Positions 11,201 through 21,049 of a DNA stretch of 64,000 bases are shown here, in pieces (the first letter of the stretch is position 1; each line of letters opens with the position of its first letter). The notes beneath the pieces were generated by a model. The model searched no databases, was not told the DNA's origin, and saw only the letters and a list, made by a program, of their open reading frames with translations. The position numbers were made by a program, and so were the translations under genes. The stretch spans positions 62,001 through 126,000 of the forward strand of contig MDYQ01000065.1 in assembly GCA_003024175.1 (NCBI GenBank), in the 5' to 3' direction. This DNA comes from Planoprotostelium fungivorum (Eukaryota > Evosea > Variosea > Cavosteliida > Cavosteliaceae).

Positions 11201-13207
11201 CATCTTCCAACACTCTCTCTCCTAACTCGGCTCACACTCTGTCGGGTGAGCCCTCCTTCACTTGTTCATCGTACTTTTCCCTTTACTTTTCCCTTTACTT
11301 TTCCCTGTACTTTTCCCTGTACTTTTCCCTTTACTTTTCCTTTTATATTGATGATCGGTCTGAACGGAAACAGCGGCCACGCTGGCCAGTATGTCCGGAA
11401 TGACTCTGTCACCACTCAGCACGATTCGATTCAGAGCGACAAAGAGGAGAACGCTCAAGGCCGATGCCGATGCCAAGAGTAAGATGGTCTTCTCTTCCAG
11501 CCCCATCTCCAATTCCGTCCTCGATCTTCACTCTTCCCTCAACAAGGATGCCAAGGAGGCATTCTCACGTGAGAAGATCCCTGTGTCATCTGTGTCTGAC
11601 TTGGACAGTGCTGATGAAGTGGATGGGAGACATGCCCAACAAGATGGGAGAGAAGGTCGTCACCGATCTCATTCAGAGTGGCATCGATCACGAAGATCTA
11701 AGAGACGAGATCTACACCCAAGTGGTCAAGCAGACGACGCAGAACCCGAGGAGGTCAGTCACCTTCTTCATTCCTCTTGTATTCTATACACACATTCACG
11801 AGAGAGACTGAACGAATCAGGGAGAGCAACGTGAAGGGTTGGGAGATGCTTGCCATGCTCTGTGGAACGTTCCCCGCCTCACCCGAAGTCGCTCCCATGG
11901 TATTGTACCACATTGCAAATCCACCATCAGGAGACGAGTACCAGAAGTTGGCAGAGAGGGCTCTCATCAACCAGAAGACAGTCATGGACAAGGGACAGAG
12001 GAAGAGAGCTCCCATCCCTGAAGAAGTCAAGGCCATCGTTGCCGGTGCCCCGGTTGTACCGAGAGTCTTCTCTCTCGATGGAACTCGTAAGGCATTCAAG
12101 GCCCTGCCTCACACTACCTTCCGTGAGGTCAACCAAGAGCTGTGCGCAAAGTACGAGGTGAGAGTTGTGATAGGAGGAGGGTGGGATGGAACTGACGGTG
12201 GAATAGGTCAGTGTTCTGTCAGGATTCGGACTGTGCGAGTACAACAGTGACTTGGACGTCATCACACCTCTTCCAGAGGATCACTACGTCTGTGATTACT
12301 ACAACTTGTGGACCCTGGCCAACAAGGTACGACGATATACATCACACGATATACATTCACACGATATACATCTGAACGATATACATTCACACGATATACA
12401 TCTAAACGATGTCTGACACACATAGATGGACACGGCCCACAAATTTTTGTTCAAGAGGAGAATGCTGGCGGAAGACCCCGCCTCCGACTTGAAGATGGCC
12501 AAGACCCATCCCCTCCTCTTCGAGTTCATCTTCCACGAGATGCTCTACGATCTCAAGCAAGGGAGAATCATTCCTGAGATGGACGATCTACCCAACCTCG
12601 TTTCCCTCCAGCTTCAAATCAGAGAAGGAGACAACGACCAGATGGTCACACGGTGAGACCTTCATCATTCGATTGGATTGGCACTCACACTGGATAGACA
12701 AACAGTGATGGCTCACTTGCCCAAGAACTACCAGCAGATGAACATCCCCGATGACTTCATCAACCGAACGGCCATGGCAAGAATCGAAGCGAAGGGACAG
12801 ACACCGGCACAGTGCAAGATGTCCATCTTAACCATCCTCACACAGAAGCCCCTCTACGGTGCCTGCATCTTCACAAACGTGTCTGTCAAGACGGTCAGAA
12901 GCACGTTCACCAAGTGCTGGTTGGTCATCTCTCGCCACGGTGTGGCCCTTCACGATCCTCACGAGAAGGAACCCAAGCACTTTTTCACACACGATCAAAT
13001 CACTCGTGTTGCCTCAGAGAAGGATGCCTTCACCGTGATCTCTGGTAATCTGATGAAGGATGACAAGTGGGTCTTCACTGGCCCTGACGTGAGTCGATCG
13101 TCTCTCGTGTGTGAGCTCATCGAGAACAGGTCAACCGTGCAGAGGATGTCTACAGACTGTCCAAGCAAGTGGATGCCAAGAACAATTTTGTTCCTGATCT
13201 GTATTAG
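5279..13207 (+). CDS. myoI: Myosin VII-type heavy chain (MyTH4-FERM myosin)
   Basis: Unconventional myosin of the Dictyostelium myosin VII (MyoI) type, expected in filopodia, adhesion and phagocytosis. Motor domain: P-loop [12 protein letters not shown] (about 5678-5712), switch [16 protein letters not shown] across an intron near 5895-5940, switch [18 protein letters not shown] (about 6886-6930). Neck: IQ-like motifs ([38 protein letters not shown]) at about 8130-8500, then a highly charged K/E/R/Q helix to about 8830 that could be a single alpha-helix or a coiled coil. A poly-proline segment lies at about 9040-9180. Tail: MyTH4 (about 9290-9810), FERM (about 9915-10860), SH3 (about 10915-11080), MyTH4 (about 11615-12030), FERM (to the stop at 13205-13207). 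There are twenty or more introns, mostly 40-70 nt with GTGAG donors; two hold minisatellites. The estimated product is about 2,300 residues, near the Dictyostelium protein's size. The start is the first ATG, 16 codons before [14 protein letters not shown]. Confidence 0.93.
11272..11343. repeat. Intronic 12-bp minisatellite (6 units)
   Basis: Six head-to-tail copies of TACTTTTCCCTT with T/G variation at the last base fill most of one myosin VII intron between the SH3 region and the second MyTH4 domain. The run is very pyrimidine-rich and ends shortly before the acceptor. Confidence 0.9.
12332..12405. repeat. Intronic 15-bp tandem repeat (5 units)
   Basis: Five copies of ACGATATACATTCAC-type units (first unit 14 bp, others 15 bp) fill the myosin VII intron that follows NLWTLANK. 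Alternate units share TTCAC or TCTGA/TCTAA tails, suggesting duplication as 30-bp pairs. Confidence 0.88.
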
Positions 13208-13307
13208 TTTTGGTTGCGCTCCTTTATATAAAATACACTCATTCAGATCTCTTCTCTCTTCTTATTCAGTTTGAGTCCGTCTCTCTCGTTACACCGTTTT
13301 GTATTGG

Positions 13308-13329
13308 AGGGTTTAGGGTTTAGGGTTTC
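13308..13329 (+). repeat. Telomere-like TTTAGGG run (telo-box-like)
   Basis: GGGTTTAGGGTTTAGGGTTT is nearly three copies of the plant-type telomere unit, about 100 bp after the myosin VII stop. A shorter CCCTAAACCCTA lies at about 30602-30615. It could be an interstitial telomere scar or a telo-box regulatory element. Confidence 0.7.
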
Positions 13330-13544
13330 TGATCTGAGTGCATGAGCTCCTATGCTTTCTCTTACGTGTCAACATAGCCAGGGAATAAAGTCAGCTGTAT
13401 TCGGTGAGTCACGTGATTGCGTTGACGCGCCTGGACGATCCCTCTATGTGCAAGAAACCAGACCCGCTCAATAAAGAGAGGATCACAACAGACGATTGAG
13501 AATATCTAAATGGAATTACATTTATTTTTCATGATCATCGGTGC

Positions 13545-13618
13545 CCCCAAGTATACTCTATCTTGGCTGTAGACGATGTGACATCGAGTCGAGAGCCAAG
13601 ATAGAATAGTGCTTGGGG
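13545..13618. ncRNA. Pre-miRNA-like hairpin candidate
   Basis: Left arm 13545-13568 (CCCCAAG...CTATCTTGGCT) pairs with right arm 13594-13618 (AGCCAAGATAG...CTTGGGG), with one internal mismatch block. Between them CGATG/CATCG can form a terminal stem with a 3-nt loop at 13574-13586. Flanking ATCATC/GATGAT may extend the base. A 74-nt hairpin with about 24-nt arms is the size of an amoebozoan miRNA precursor, but a decayed palindromic repeat would look similar. Expression is unknown. Confidence 0.4.
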
Positions 13619-14504
13619 TGTTGTGATGATTCAGAAAAAGAGTGAGCCCCATTGAGGTCAGAGACTCTGTCAATCTATCAGTATGGCCCATCGAGATCAC
13701 ATCGAAATCATCTCTCACCAGATGTCACAACGTTCATCTGTTGTCCCTCAACTGCATATTCCTATGATTACGACAGAATGATGGAGTGCTCGGCAAGCTC
13801 AGATGCATCTTGCGATGATCCTCTCAGCGACCCCCTCCTCCACGTTTACCCTCATGGCTGGTACTTTCTACCAATGGTCCGGGGACTTTCCCCCAGGCTG
13901 GCTTCAAGAAGCTGCCGAAGCCCTTCTTCGTGTGTGTGCCTGGTTTGAGCAGTTCTTCCTTCTGAATGGTCTCTCTGTCAATAGAACACTTAACGTGATC
14001 AGTCACGGCCGTTAACGAGTACTTTAACTCTTCTCAATAGTTTGACAGGTGAGATGTCTCAAAGAGACAACGAGGAAGAGAAGGGGATGAGTCAGATCAG
14101 ATCGAGGAGGGGAGAGGTGAGGCATGTTTCTATTGTTCGATTCATCTTCTTGTTGTGATCGAAACTTCTACGACGGTAGCTGAGTTTTTCTATGCTGATA
14201 CCACCTTCTGAACTTTAATCGACCAAACACATCACATGTTATCCTGTATCATGTGACTGATGAGTTGATATAGGTGTACCTACCCATCTCGAATGCATTG
14301 GAATAAAGATCTTGTGTGAAATGAACACTCCCCTCTTTTGAATGATGCAGCGAATTGTTTCTAAAAGAAGCATTGCATAAATCGCCTTGTTTGAGTGGCA
14401 CCGCCTGTACGAGATCTGCTTGGTATCATCGTCATCTGGTGGGAATCCATGAAACATGACGCAAGGCCAGAGATACAAGAGGTAAATTTATCGTTGCAGA
14501 AAGA

Positions 14505-15199
14505 TTATCCCCTGAGAAACGAACGGAAGAATTGGTTCTTTGCAGTGCTGAGAGCTTCGGATAGAGTCAAGTCGCCAATGGGTGTCTCTGCCTCTCCTCC
14601 TGTTTCTTGTTAATCGAGTTTCATCTGAATGATTACCCTTCATGGATACACGGGAGGCAATGACAGAAGGATCACTCTCAAGGACGATACTATCGAGTTT
14701 AGACAAATAGACGTAACACACTGTATGCCCTCACCCTTGATCGATGATCTCATCGACGGCAAGGATCAGATAGTCCAAGTTCTCTAGGAGACTGCGACTG
14801 TCCACTTCGTTTCTAATCGCATGGTCAGCACATTGTCCGAATCAACTTTAATGAATTCACCGTAGTAGCTTTTGCATGGTTTCAATGAGGGTGTTCAAAA
14901 CGCTCGTGAGCATCAACTCGTTCTCTTCGTAACCAGCGCTCACATAAAAGTATGTATCGTTGCAGCTTCGGTAAGCCGAGATGGTATTGTTCCACATCAG
15001 AACCTGATTGGGAGTGAGACTCTATGAAGTTGACTGAACCTATCACCTCTCCGTTCACTTTCTTTGTCTTTGTGAAGAGAGTGGACTCGAATGCCAATTG
15101 TTCCTTGGTGGTTGGAAATTCATCAGTGTAATAATGAGCGCACAATCGCTTTCCGTTTCCATCGAGGACGACGATGCTCTTCACACAGAAGAGGGACAT
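14505..15199 (-). CDS. COPZ: Coatomer subunit zeta (COPI)
   Basis: Small subunit of the COPI coat, working with the beta/gamma/delta F-subcomplex in Golgi-to-ER retrograde transport. The N-terminus MSLFCVKSIVVLDGNGKRLC followed by HYYTDEFPTTKEQLAFE is the longin-fold start of zeta-COP. Later exons give ISAYRSCNDTYFYVSAGYEE, NELMLTSVLNTLIETM, SLLENLDYLILAVDEIIDQG, LDSIVLESDPSVIASRVSMK and the C-terminal TPIGDLTLSEALSTAKNQFF before TAA (14505-14507). All are in family order, across at least four short introns. Length matches the usual 170-180 residues. It is divergent to the SIN3 gene, 255 bp between start codons. Confidence 0.9.
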
Positions 15200-15454
15200 T
15201 ATGGATGACGATGCAGAGATGAGATGAACACCAACTTTTTCGAGTTGTAGTCGCGGAAGGTCTTTTCTTCAGATCGGTTGATTTCAGACACATTTCTCTT
15301 CAGGTAAGATGGGGCTCCCTCATCGTCCTTTCTTTCGAGCTGCCTCTGTCTTGTGTTTGCTTATGAAGTTCTTGTGACATGGAACAGCTTTTCTATATCA
15401 TTCGCATACTGATTCGATTGAAAAGGTAGCCATTCGACCTCTACACGACTAGCT
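15200..15454. promoter_or_regulatory. Shared divergent promoter region, COPZ/SIN3
   Basis: 255 bp separate the start codons of coatomer zeta (-) and SIN3 (+). No open frame or clear TATA box was seen; both 5' UTRs and promoters must lie here. Confidence 0.5.
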
Positions 15455-18400
15455 ATGTCTAGCGTAGATAATCCACCAGAAGAGACCATCAAGAACGGAG
15501 AAGAACCACTAGTCGTGGCCACATCTGATGCCACCCAAGCTGAACAGACAGAGGTCCCCTCTTTAGACACGAAAGTCCAGGAGGAACTAGACACTCAGAC
15601 ATCACAGAAACAGACGACACCTCCATCCATTCCGTTACCGGATAATGTAACTCAGACCTCTCCGAAAGAGGCGACGAACCAAGAGAGCACGAGCTCACTC
15701 ACACCGATGGATGTAGAGAAATCAGACCCAACAAATGCCGCCGAGGAGGCCTCTTCCACTAATGCACTCATTTCAGAGGAGCAGAAGGAAACCTCCGAGA
15801 TGGAAGAAGAGAGCACCAACAGTCTCATTCCGCAAACTCCTGAACCGAAAGATCCACCGACTACAACACAGATGGACAACGTCACTGGGACAAATCAGGA
15901 GGCCCAACCTTCGGCCACACCCGCCACCGTCACTACACCTCCCATCGTCACCACACCCCCTATAGTCACCACACCTCCACTCTCTTCATCCTTCAATCAT
16001 GCCACATCAACGAATTCCCCAACACCGACATCATCTCAGACACCACCGCTTCTACTGCCCCTCGCGAATCCCTTACCCTCAGCCTTATCACAATCCGCTC
16101 ACTCCTCCACTGCATCGACATCCATCGGATCACCTTCCAATGCAAACTCGAGCGCGAATCAAGGGACATCTCAGATACTCTCTTCTCTCCCTCCCATGCA
16201 GCATGGTACCGGGGCAGGTCTGGGACATCACGGAGGCTACTCTTCTCCAACTCACCTGCCGAGCGCAGCGAGTGGGCCCATGTACTTACCTATTCATCCA
16301 CCCATGGCAACCATACAGCATCTGTCTCCGGTCTTGAGCCAACCGAACAACTCGGAGAGCCTTCCCTTCCATCAGGCACCCAGCATCATGAACTCCACTC
16401 CCATCAATCCATCTACAACGGATGCCGGAGCCATGCCGGCAGGTAGGTCGATCACATTGTCGATCACGTGACATCTATAGATCGATCTACCCATCATCAT
16501 GATGGACGATCAGATCATGATGAGAAGATGATGACACGAAACAGGGAGCACCAACGGGAGTGGTGGAAACGAACCAGATAAGGTTGTAGATCAAAGATAA
16601 GAAGTAACATTTGTCGACGAACATAAGATAGAATACAAGTTGTTCGCTGATTGATTCTAGTTACAGAAGCAGATACACGCCATGGATTTCCTCTTCAAAG
16701 TGAGAACCCAATACGCAAAGACCCCCAACGTCTACAACTCTTTCCTGGAAATCATGAAGGAATTCAAATCTTCATCGTGAGTTTCTCATTTACACTTTTA
16801 CGATATACGATCATCATGATGATCCATCACGATCATGATCATCATCACGATGTACACGTGCATTCTCTTCAAGAGAAATGACGATAGCAGCATCGATACA
16901 CCCGAGGTCATCACGAGGGTAAAAGATTTGTTCAGAGGAAACAACTACCTCATCCAAGAATTCAACGCCTTCCTCCCCGCCGGATTCAAGATCGAGCCAG
17001 ATCCAGATCCACCGGCTGGGGGGGCCCAGGGAGCCACACGGCCGGCAGCCGTGCCCGATCCCATGACCCAGACGACCGACATCCAGCACGCCAGAAATTA
17101 CGTACGCAAGATCAAGGTGAAGAGTACCGTACGTAACGATCGCCAACATCAGTAGATGAGATTCGCACATCAGCCTCAGATCTACAAGACATTCTTAGAC
17201 ATCTTGAGATCCTATTATCAAGGCGAGCACGCCATACAAGAAGTGTTAGAGGTGAGTGTGAAATCACGACAGAAGAGAGCTGAGAGAAAGAGGTCGTGGG
17301 AGAACTATTTCAGAGTCACGTCGATCTGTTGGACGAATTCAAACAGTTTCTACCAAAGGCAATGGAAGTCACCGGGGCGATGTCCAAGGAAGTCAACTTG
17401 GGCTCACGATCGGAAGGCATGAGGGCCGAATCGATGAGGGCAGCCAACAAGATGGCCAACAACAAGGGAAAGAAGAACAAGGACAAGGTGAGGAGAGTCG
17501 AATAAGGAGAGAGCTGAAGGAAGGAGGGAAAGAGTTATCCCAACGAGAAGAGGATCGGTGTCATTCCAGAGATGGACGTAGAAGACAGCTGGAAGAAGAG
17601 GAGATTGAACGAAGCGTATTCGTGTCCTCCGAAGAAGAAGCAGATGGTCCCTTACTCAGATCAATACCGAAAGTGTCATCGTTTTTACGGTGATGGTAAA
17701 TTCATGCGTGAGTAGAGAGGAGTAGGTAGAAAGGTGACAGAGGGGCAGGTCAACAAGTCGTGGGGCCGTGGAGAGAGACGGACTTTTTCGATGCACTGAA
17801 GAGGAGGATGACCAACCGAAACCTCTATCACGATTTCTTACGCATCATCATTTTATTCATACAAGGTGGGTCACTTCTCGAATTATCATTCGACGGGGAC
17901 TGACGTGAGATAGATACGATCACGAAGGAGGAATTGGTCAAACTGACAAAGAAGATGTTCGATGGAAAGGAGGAGCTGTGGGAACTGTACAAGAGATTCG
18001 TCTCCTACGAAGATAACGGTGGGTCCCACCCCTTCTCCATCGCTGATAAGAGACAGGGTCCAACGAAGAGGTCCCTACAGAGAAGAACGAAGAGTCTCAG
18101 TTCCAGGAATCCAATAATCTAATTCACGTGTTCACGCCGGAAGATGAAGATGAAGACTATCGGTGAGGGCGAGACACTCTCTCGACATCGCGACTGATAG
18201 AGACGACAGGTTAGAGTTTGAGCTCATGATGGAGCTCAACTTTGCCACCGTGCGTGAGTTGGAGAAATTGGAAGAGGTTAAGCACTCTGAAGATTTCCGT
18301 ACCGCACTGAGAAACGTAGACAGTGAGTTGTTCCTCGGTGGAGGAGGCTGACGTTGTCAGATCTATACATACGACACGTCGAGAGATTATACGGAGAGAG

Positions 18401-18560
18401 AGGAAGAGACGTGATGGAAGCCATGTTCCTGAAGAAGAGCGCCGTCCTGCCCGTGGTACTCAAGAGACTGAGACAGAGAGGACAAGATTGGTTGTCCCAC
18501 AAGGAGGCCAGGACGTCCAGTCAGCAGGCTTCTTCGCCTTCCGAGAATGGAAACGATTGA
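15455..18560 (+). CDS. SIN3: SIN3-like transcriptional corepressor (compact)
   Basis: Scaffold of the Rpd3/HDAC corepressor complex. The first 340 residues are low-complexity, acidic then Thr/Pro/Ser-rich (repeated VTTPPIVTTPP). PAH1 is clear at about 16690-16980: VYNSFLEIMKEFKSSS, then IDTPEVITRVKDLF and NAFLPAGFKIE. PAH2 at about 17156-17360: IYKTFLDILRSYYQGEHAIQ, then LLDEFKQFLPKAM. PAH3 at about 17780-18020: FFDALKRRMTNRNLYHDFLR, then KEELVKLTKKMF and YKRFVSYEDN. The HDAC-interaction region follows: RLEFELMMELNFATVRELE and HVERLYGERGRDVMEAM, VLPVVLKRLRQRGQDW. The protein stops soon after this Trp, so the C-terminal region of animal and yeast SIN3 and a fourth PAH are not seen. Exons are joined by introns of about 40-60 nt. 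It may be a natural short form, or a missed intron may hide more sequence. Confidence 0.82.
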
Positions 18561-19032
18561 ATACATTACAATTAGATCTTCTCTCGTCATCTCACGGACC
18601 TCATCTTTCTCTGCTGTTAGGCCTAGAGGCAATCGAACGTGATCGATGAGTAGGGCACACGTGATGCATCGCTAGACACGAGCCTCCAGTGACTCGACTC
18701 GACACACGGGTCAACCACGGCCCGTTTTGGGTCCCTCAGGAAAAAAAGCAAAGAAGGATTCATTACGCCATGGGCGTATATCTGGCCTCCTCTCGGATTG
18801 ATTGCCGCATTTTGACTTGATTCAAAGGAAAATCTGCCACTGTTGTGCGTGACTTGGAAGTGGGTGATCCAATAAGAGGGCAGACGGAAGCGCAATTGGG
18901 AGCAGCCCATAAATACATCATACGTTATCAAATTTCAGTGAACTCTCCGAGCTACCCACCCACACCGCTCAACGCATACTCGCTACGACCATCGGCACAG
19001 GACGCAAACGAAACTACGAAACACGAACGAAC
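18561..19032. promoter_or_regulatory. Intergenic region and probable promoter of the sedolisin gene
   Basis: 472 bp without a gene. A TATA-like CATAAATA sits at about 18909-18916, roughly 120 bp before the sedolisin start. The ORF on the minus strand (18623-18931) shows no domain. Confidence 0.4.
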
Positions 19033-20940
19033 ATGAGGGTTATTTACAGCATAGCCTTATTACTGCTATTTACCATCACCATCACGAGAGCCGATGAAGA
19101 TACGGTCAATGGACACGGACGTCACCATCCAGTGCCCTTAGATCCACAAGGTTCAGATGATAGCTCAACGGAGAAGCGGACGACTGCGATGAGAGCTACA
19201 TCCCCTAACATGGCAAGGTCCATGTATAACATTCCAGGAGGTGACTTCTTTTATCATTTTCTTATGCTCACAAGTAATAGGAGACAACGCAGGGGCAGGG
19301 CAAACAGTCGCCGTAGTGGTTGCGTATGGTGCTTCCACGGCGGAATCTGATCTCGCCTCATTTTCAACGCGCTACGGTCTTCCGCCTTGCACAAGCGACA
19401 ACGGTTGCTTCAAGAAGGTCGATCAAAACGGAGGCAGCAACATCCCCAGAGATGATACCGGAGGTGCCGCAGGTTGGGGGGGAGAGACTGCTTTGGACGT
19501 TCAATGGGTGCATGCCGTGGCACCTGCAGCCAACATCATTCTCGTATGTGCAAACTCCTCTCTTTCATCCAACCTCTTTCCCGCCGTGAGGACAGCTGCA
19601 TCATTGGCCAACATCGTCTCTTTGAGTTGGGGTGCGGCCGAATCTGGAGTGCCTCAGACGGCAATGGAGGCCTACTTGGCCACTCTGAGAGGAAGGATCT
19701 CCTTCTTCGCCGCCACCGGAGACGACGGTCGTCTCAGTGGTTATCCAGCATCATCACGTGCGTATCTCATCCACCATTTCAGCACATCACGTCTAATCTT
19801 GATGCTAACATGGACGACAGCCAGCGTCATCGCCGTGGGAGGCACGAGCACTTACACCAACAGCGATGGAACGTTAGAATACGAGGAAGGTTGGGAGGGC
19901 AGTGCAGGTGGCTGCTCCAAGACTTACACCGCCACTACCCCTCAGATGAGCTCTGGTTCTGGTTCTCTCTGCGGCCAGAAGCGAGCCACCCCCGATATCT
20001 CGTTCAACGCCGATCCCAACTCCGGAGTTCCGATCTTCTACAACGGGACTTGGTACCAATTCGGAGGCACCTCCCTGGCCTGCCCGATCGCCGCCGGGAG
20101 GGCTGCAGCTGTCATGGGGTCAAACGAGAACATTCGAGTCATCGATGCCCAACACATCTACAACAACGCCGTCGTGCGTGATGTTGCACTGGGATACAAT
20201 TACAAGTGAGAAAAAAAGACGCCGGGAGTGGGGATTGAAACGATGACAGTTATTCGGCCACCGTGGGTTTCGATCTCGTCACAGGCAAAGGGGTCTGGAT
20301 CGGTGATACCGACGCTAGCTCACCCGTAGGTCCCACCCCTACTACCCCCTCTACCCTTAACACCCCCACAAGCAGTGTGATTAGCACTAGTGCCAGCAGC
20401 ACAACCAGCACGACATCCACACCGGTGTCTACGTCGACCACCTCCATCAGCTGTCAACAGATGTGGTCCGATCTACCATGCAGGACCCTCTATGAAGATC
20501 CCACCAAGATGAATCCCACCGCACTCAACAGCGCCAGGGACTGGCTGTGTTCACAAGAGAACGGAAGGTACTGCCAAGACATACAAGGAAGTGGAAAATG
20601 GTCACAGTGCAACGCAGCCGAGCAATTGTCTTACGCCATGAGCCTATTCTACGCAGATCACGTGACCTCCCAGGGAGACGCAGCTTGCTCTTTCGGGGGT
20701 ATCGGAGTGGTCGTACTTCCTTCCACATGGTCTGCTTCATCTACAACGAGCCTTCCCTCCACCAGCTCGAGGAAGAAGACCAGCAGTGTGGCCGAACGCA
20801 GCGGCAGCAGCACGAGCGAGCTGACGACCAATGACCTCAGTACGTCCCCTCCCATTTCAAGAATTCAAGACAGTAACTCAGGGGTAAATGTGCTGACGTT
20901 GAGCACCATCACCCTGTCGTTGTGCCTCTTTTTCATTTAA
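19033..20940 (+). CDS. Secreted sedolisin (S53) peptidase with X8-like domain and probable GPI anchor
   Basis: The signal peptide MRVIYSIALLLLFTITITRA is clear. Sedolisins are acid serine-carboxyl peptidases. Here GGETALDVQWVHAVAP gives the catalytic Glu-X3-Asp (about 19480-19530), SFFAATGDDG the oxyanion Asp, and FGGTSLACP the Ser (about 20058-20085). DISFNADPNSG and GFDLVTGKGVW resemble the C-terminal part of the fold, which binds calcium in this family. Only about 60 residues separate signal and catalytic core, so the usual inhibitory prodomain of about 180 residues is missing. A Ser/Thr linker (about 20330-20450) leads to a Cys-rich module, CQQMW...SARDWLCSQENGRYC...CNAAEQLSYAMSLFY...CSFGG (about 20450-20700), which resembles X8/GAS1C carbohydrate-binding domains. 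A second Ser/Thr stretch and the hydrophobic end VLTLSTITLSLCLFFI fit GPI anchoring. The role is probably surface-bound digestion of prey or wall material (inference). Confidence 0.83.
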
Positions 20941-21049
20941 GGTGACAATTTCCCTTCTCTCTTCTTTCTCACGGGAAACAGATATTCATGTGAGCCTGTT
21001 GGTTGTACCGATGAAACTGTATAAATAGAATGCTCTCGACTTTCGTTTA

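Larger units (their letters stand above)
13208..14504. other. Long non-coding interval between myosin VII and coatomer zeta
   Basis: About 1.3 kb between convergent genes. AATAAA-type signals occur near 13384 and 13471, fitting the myosin 3' end. A TTTAGGG run lies at 13308-13329 and a hairpin at 13545-13618. Open frames at 13652-13948 (+), 13506-13718 (-) and 13824-14006 (-) show no domain, no consistent codon pattern and no splice support, so I do not call genes. Confidence 0.5.

Noticed and set aside
13652-13948. 98-residue plus-strand ORF after the myosin gene.
   Set aside because: Cys/Ser-rich sequence without repeats, signal peptide or family motif; overlapping frames are equally open.
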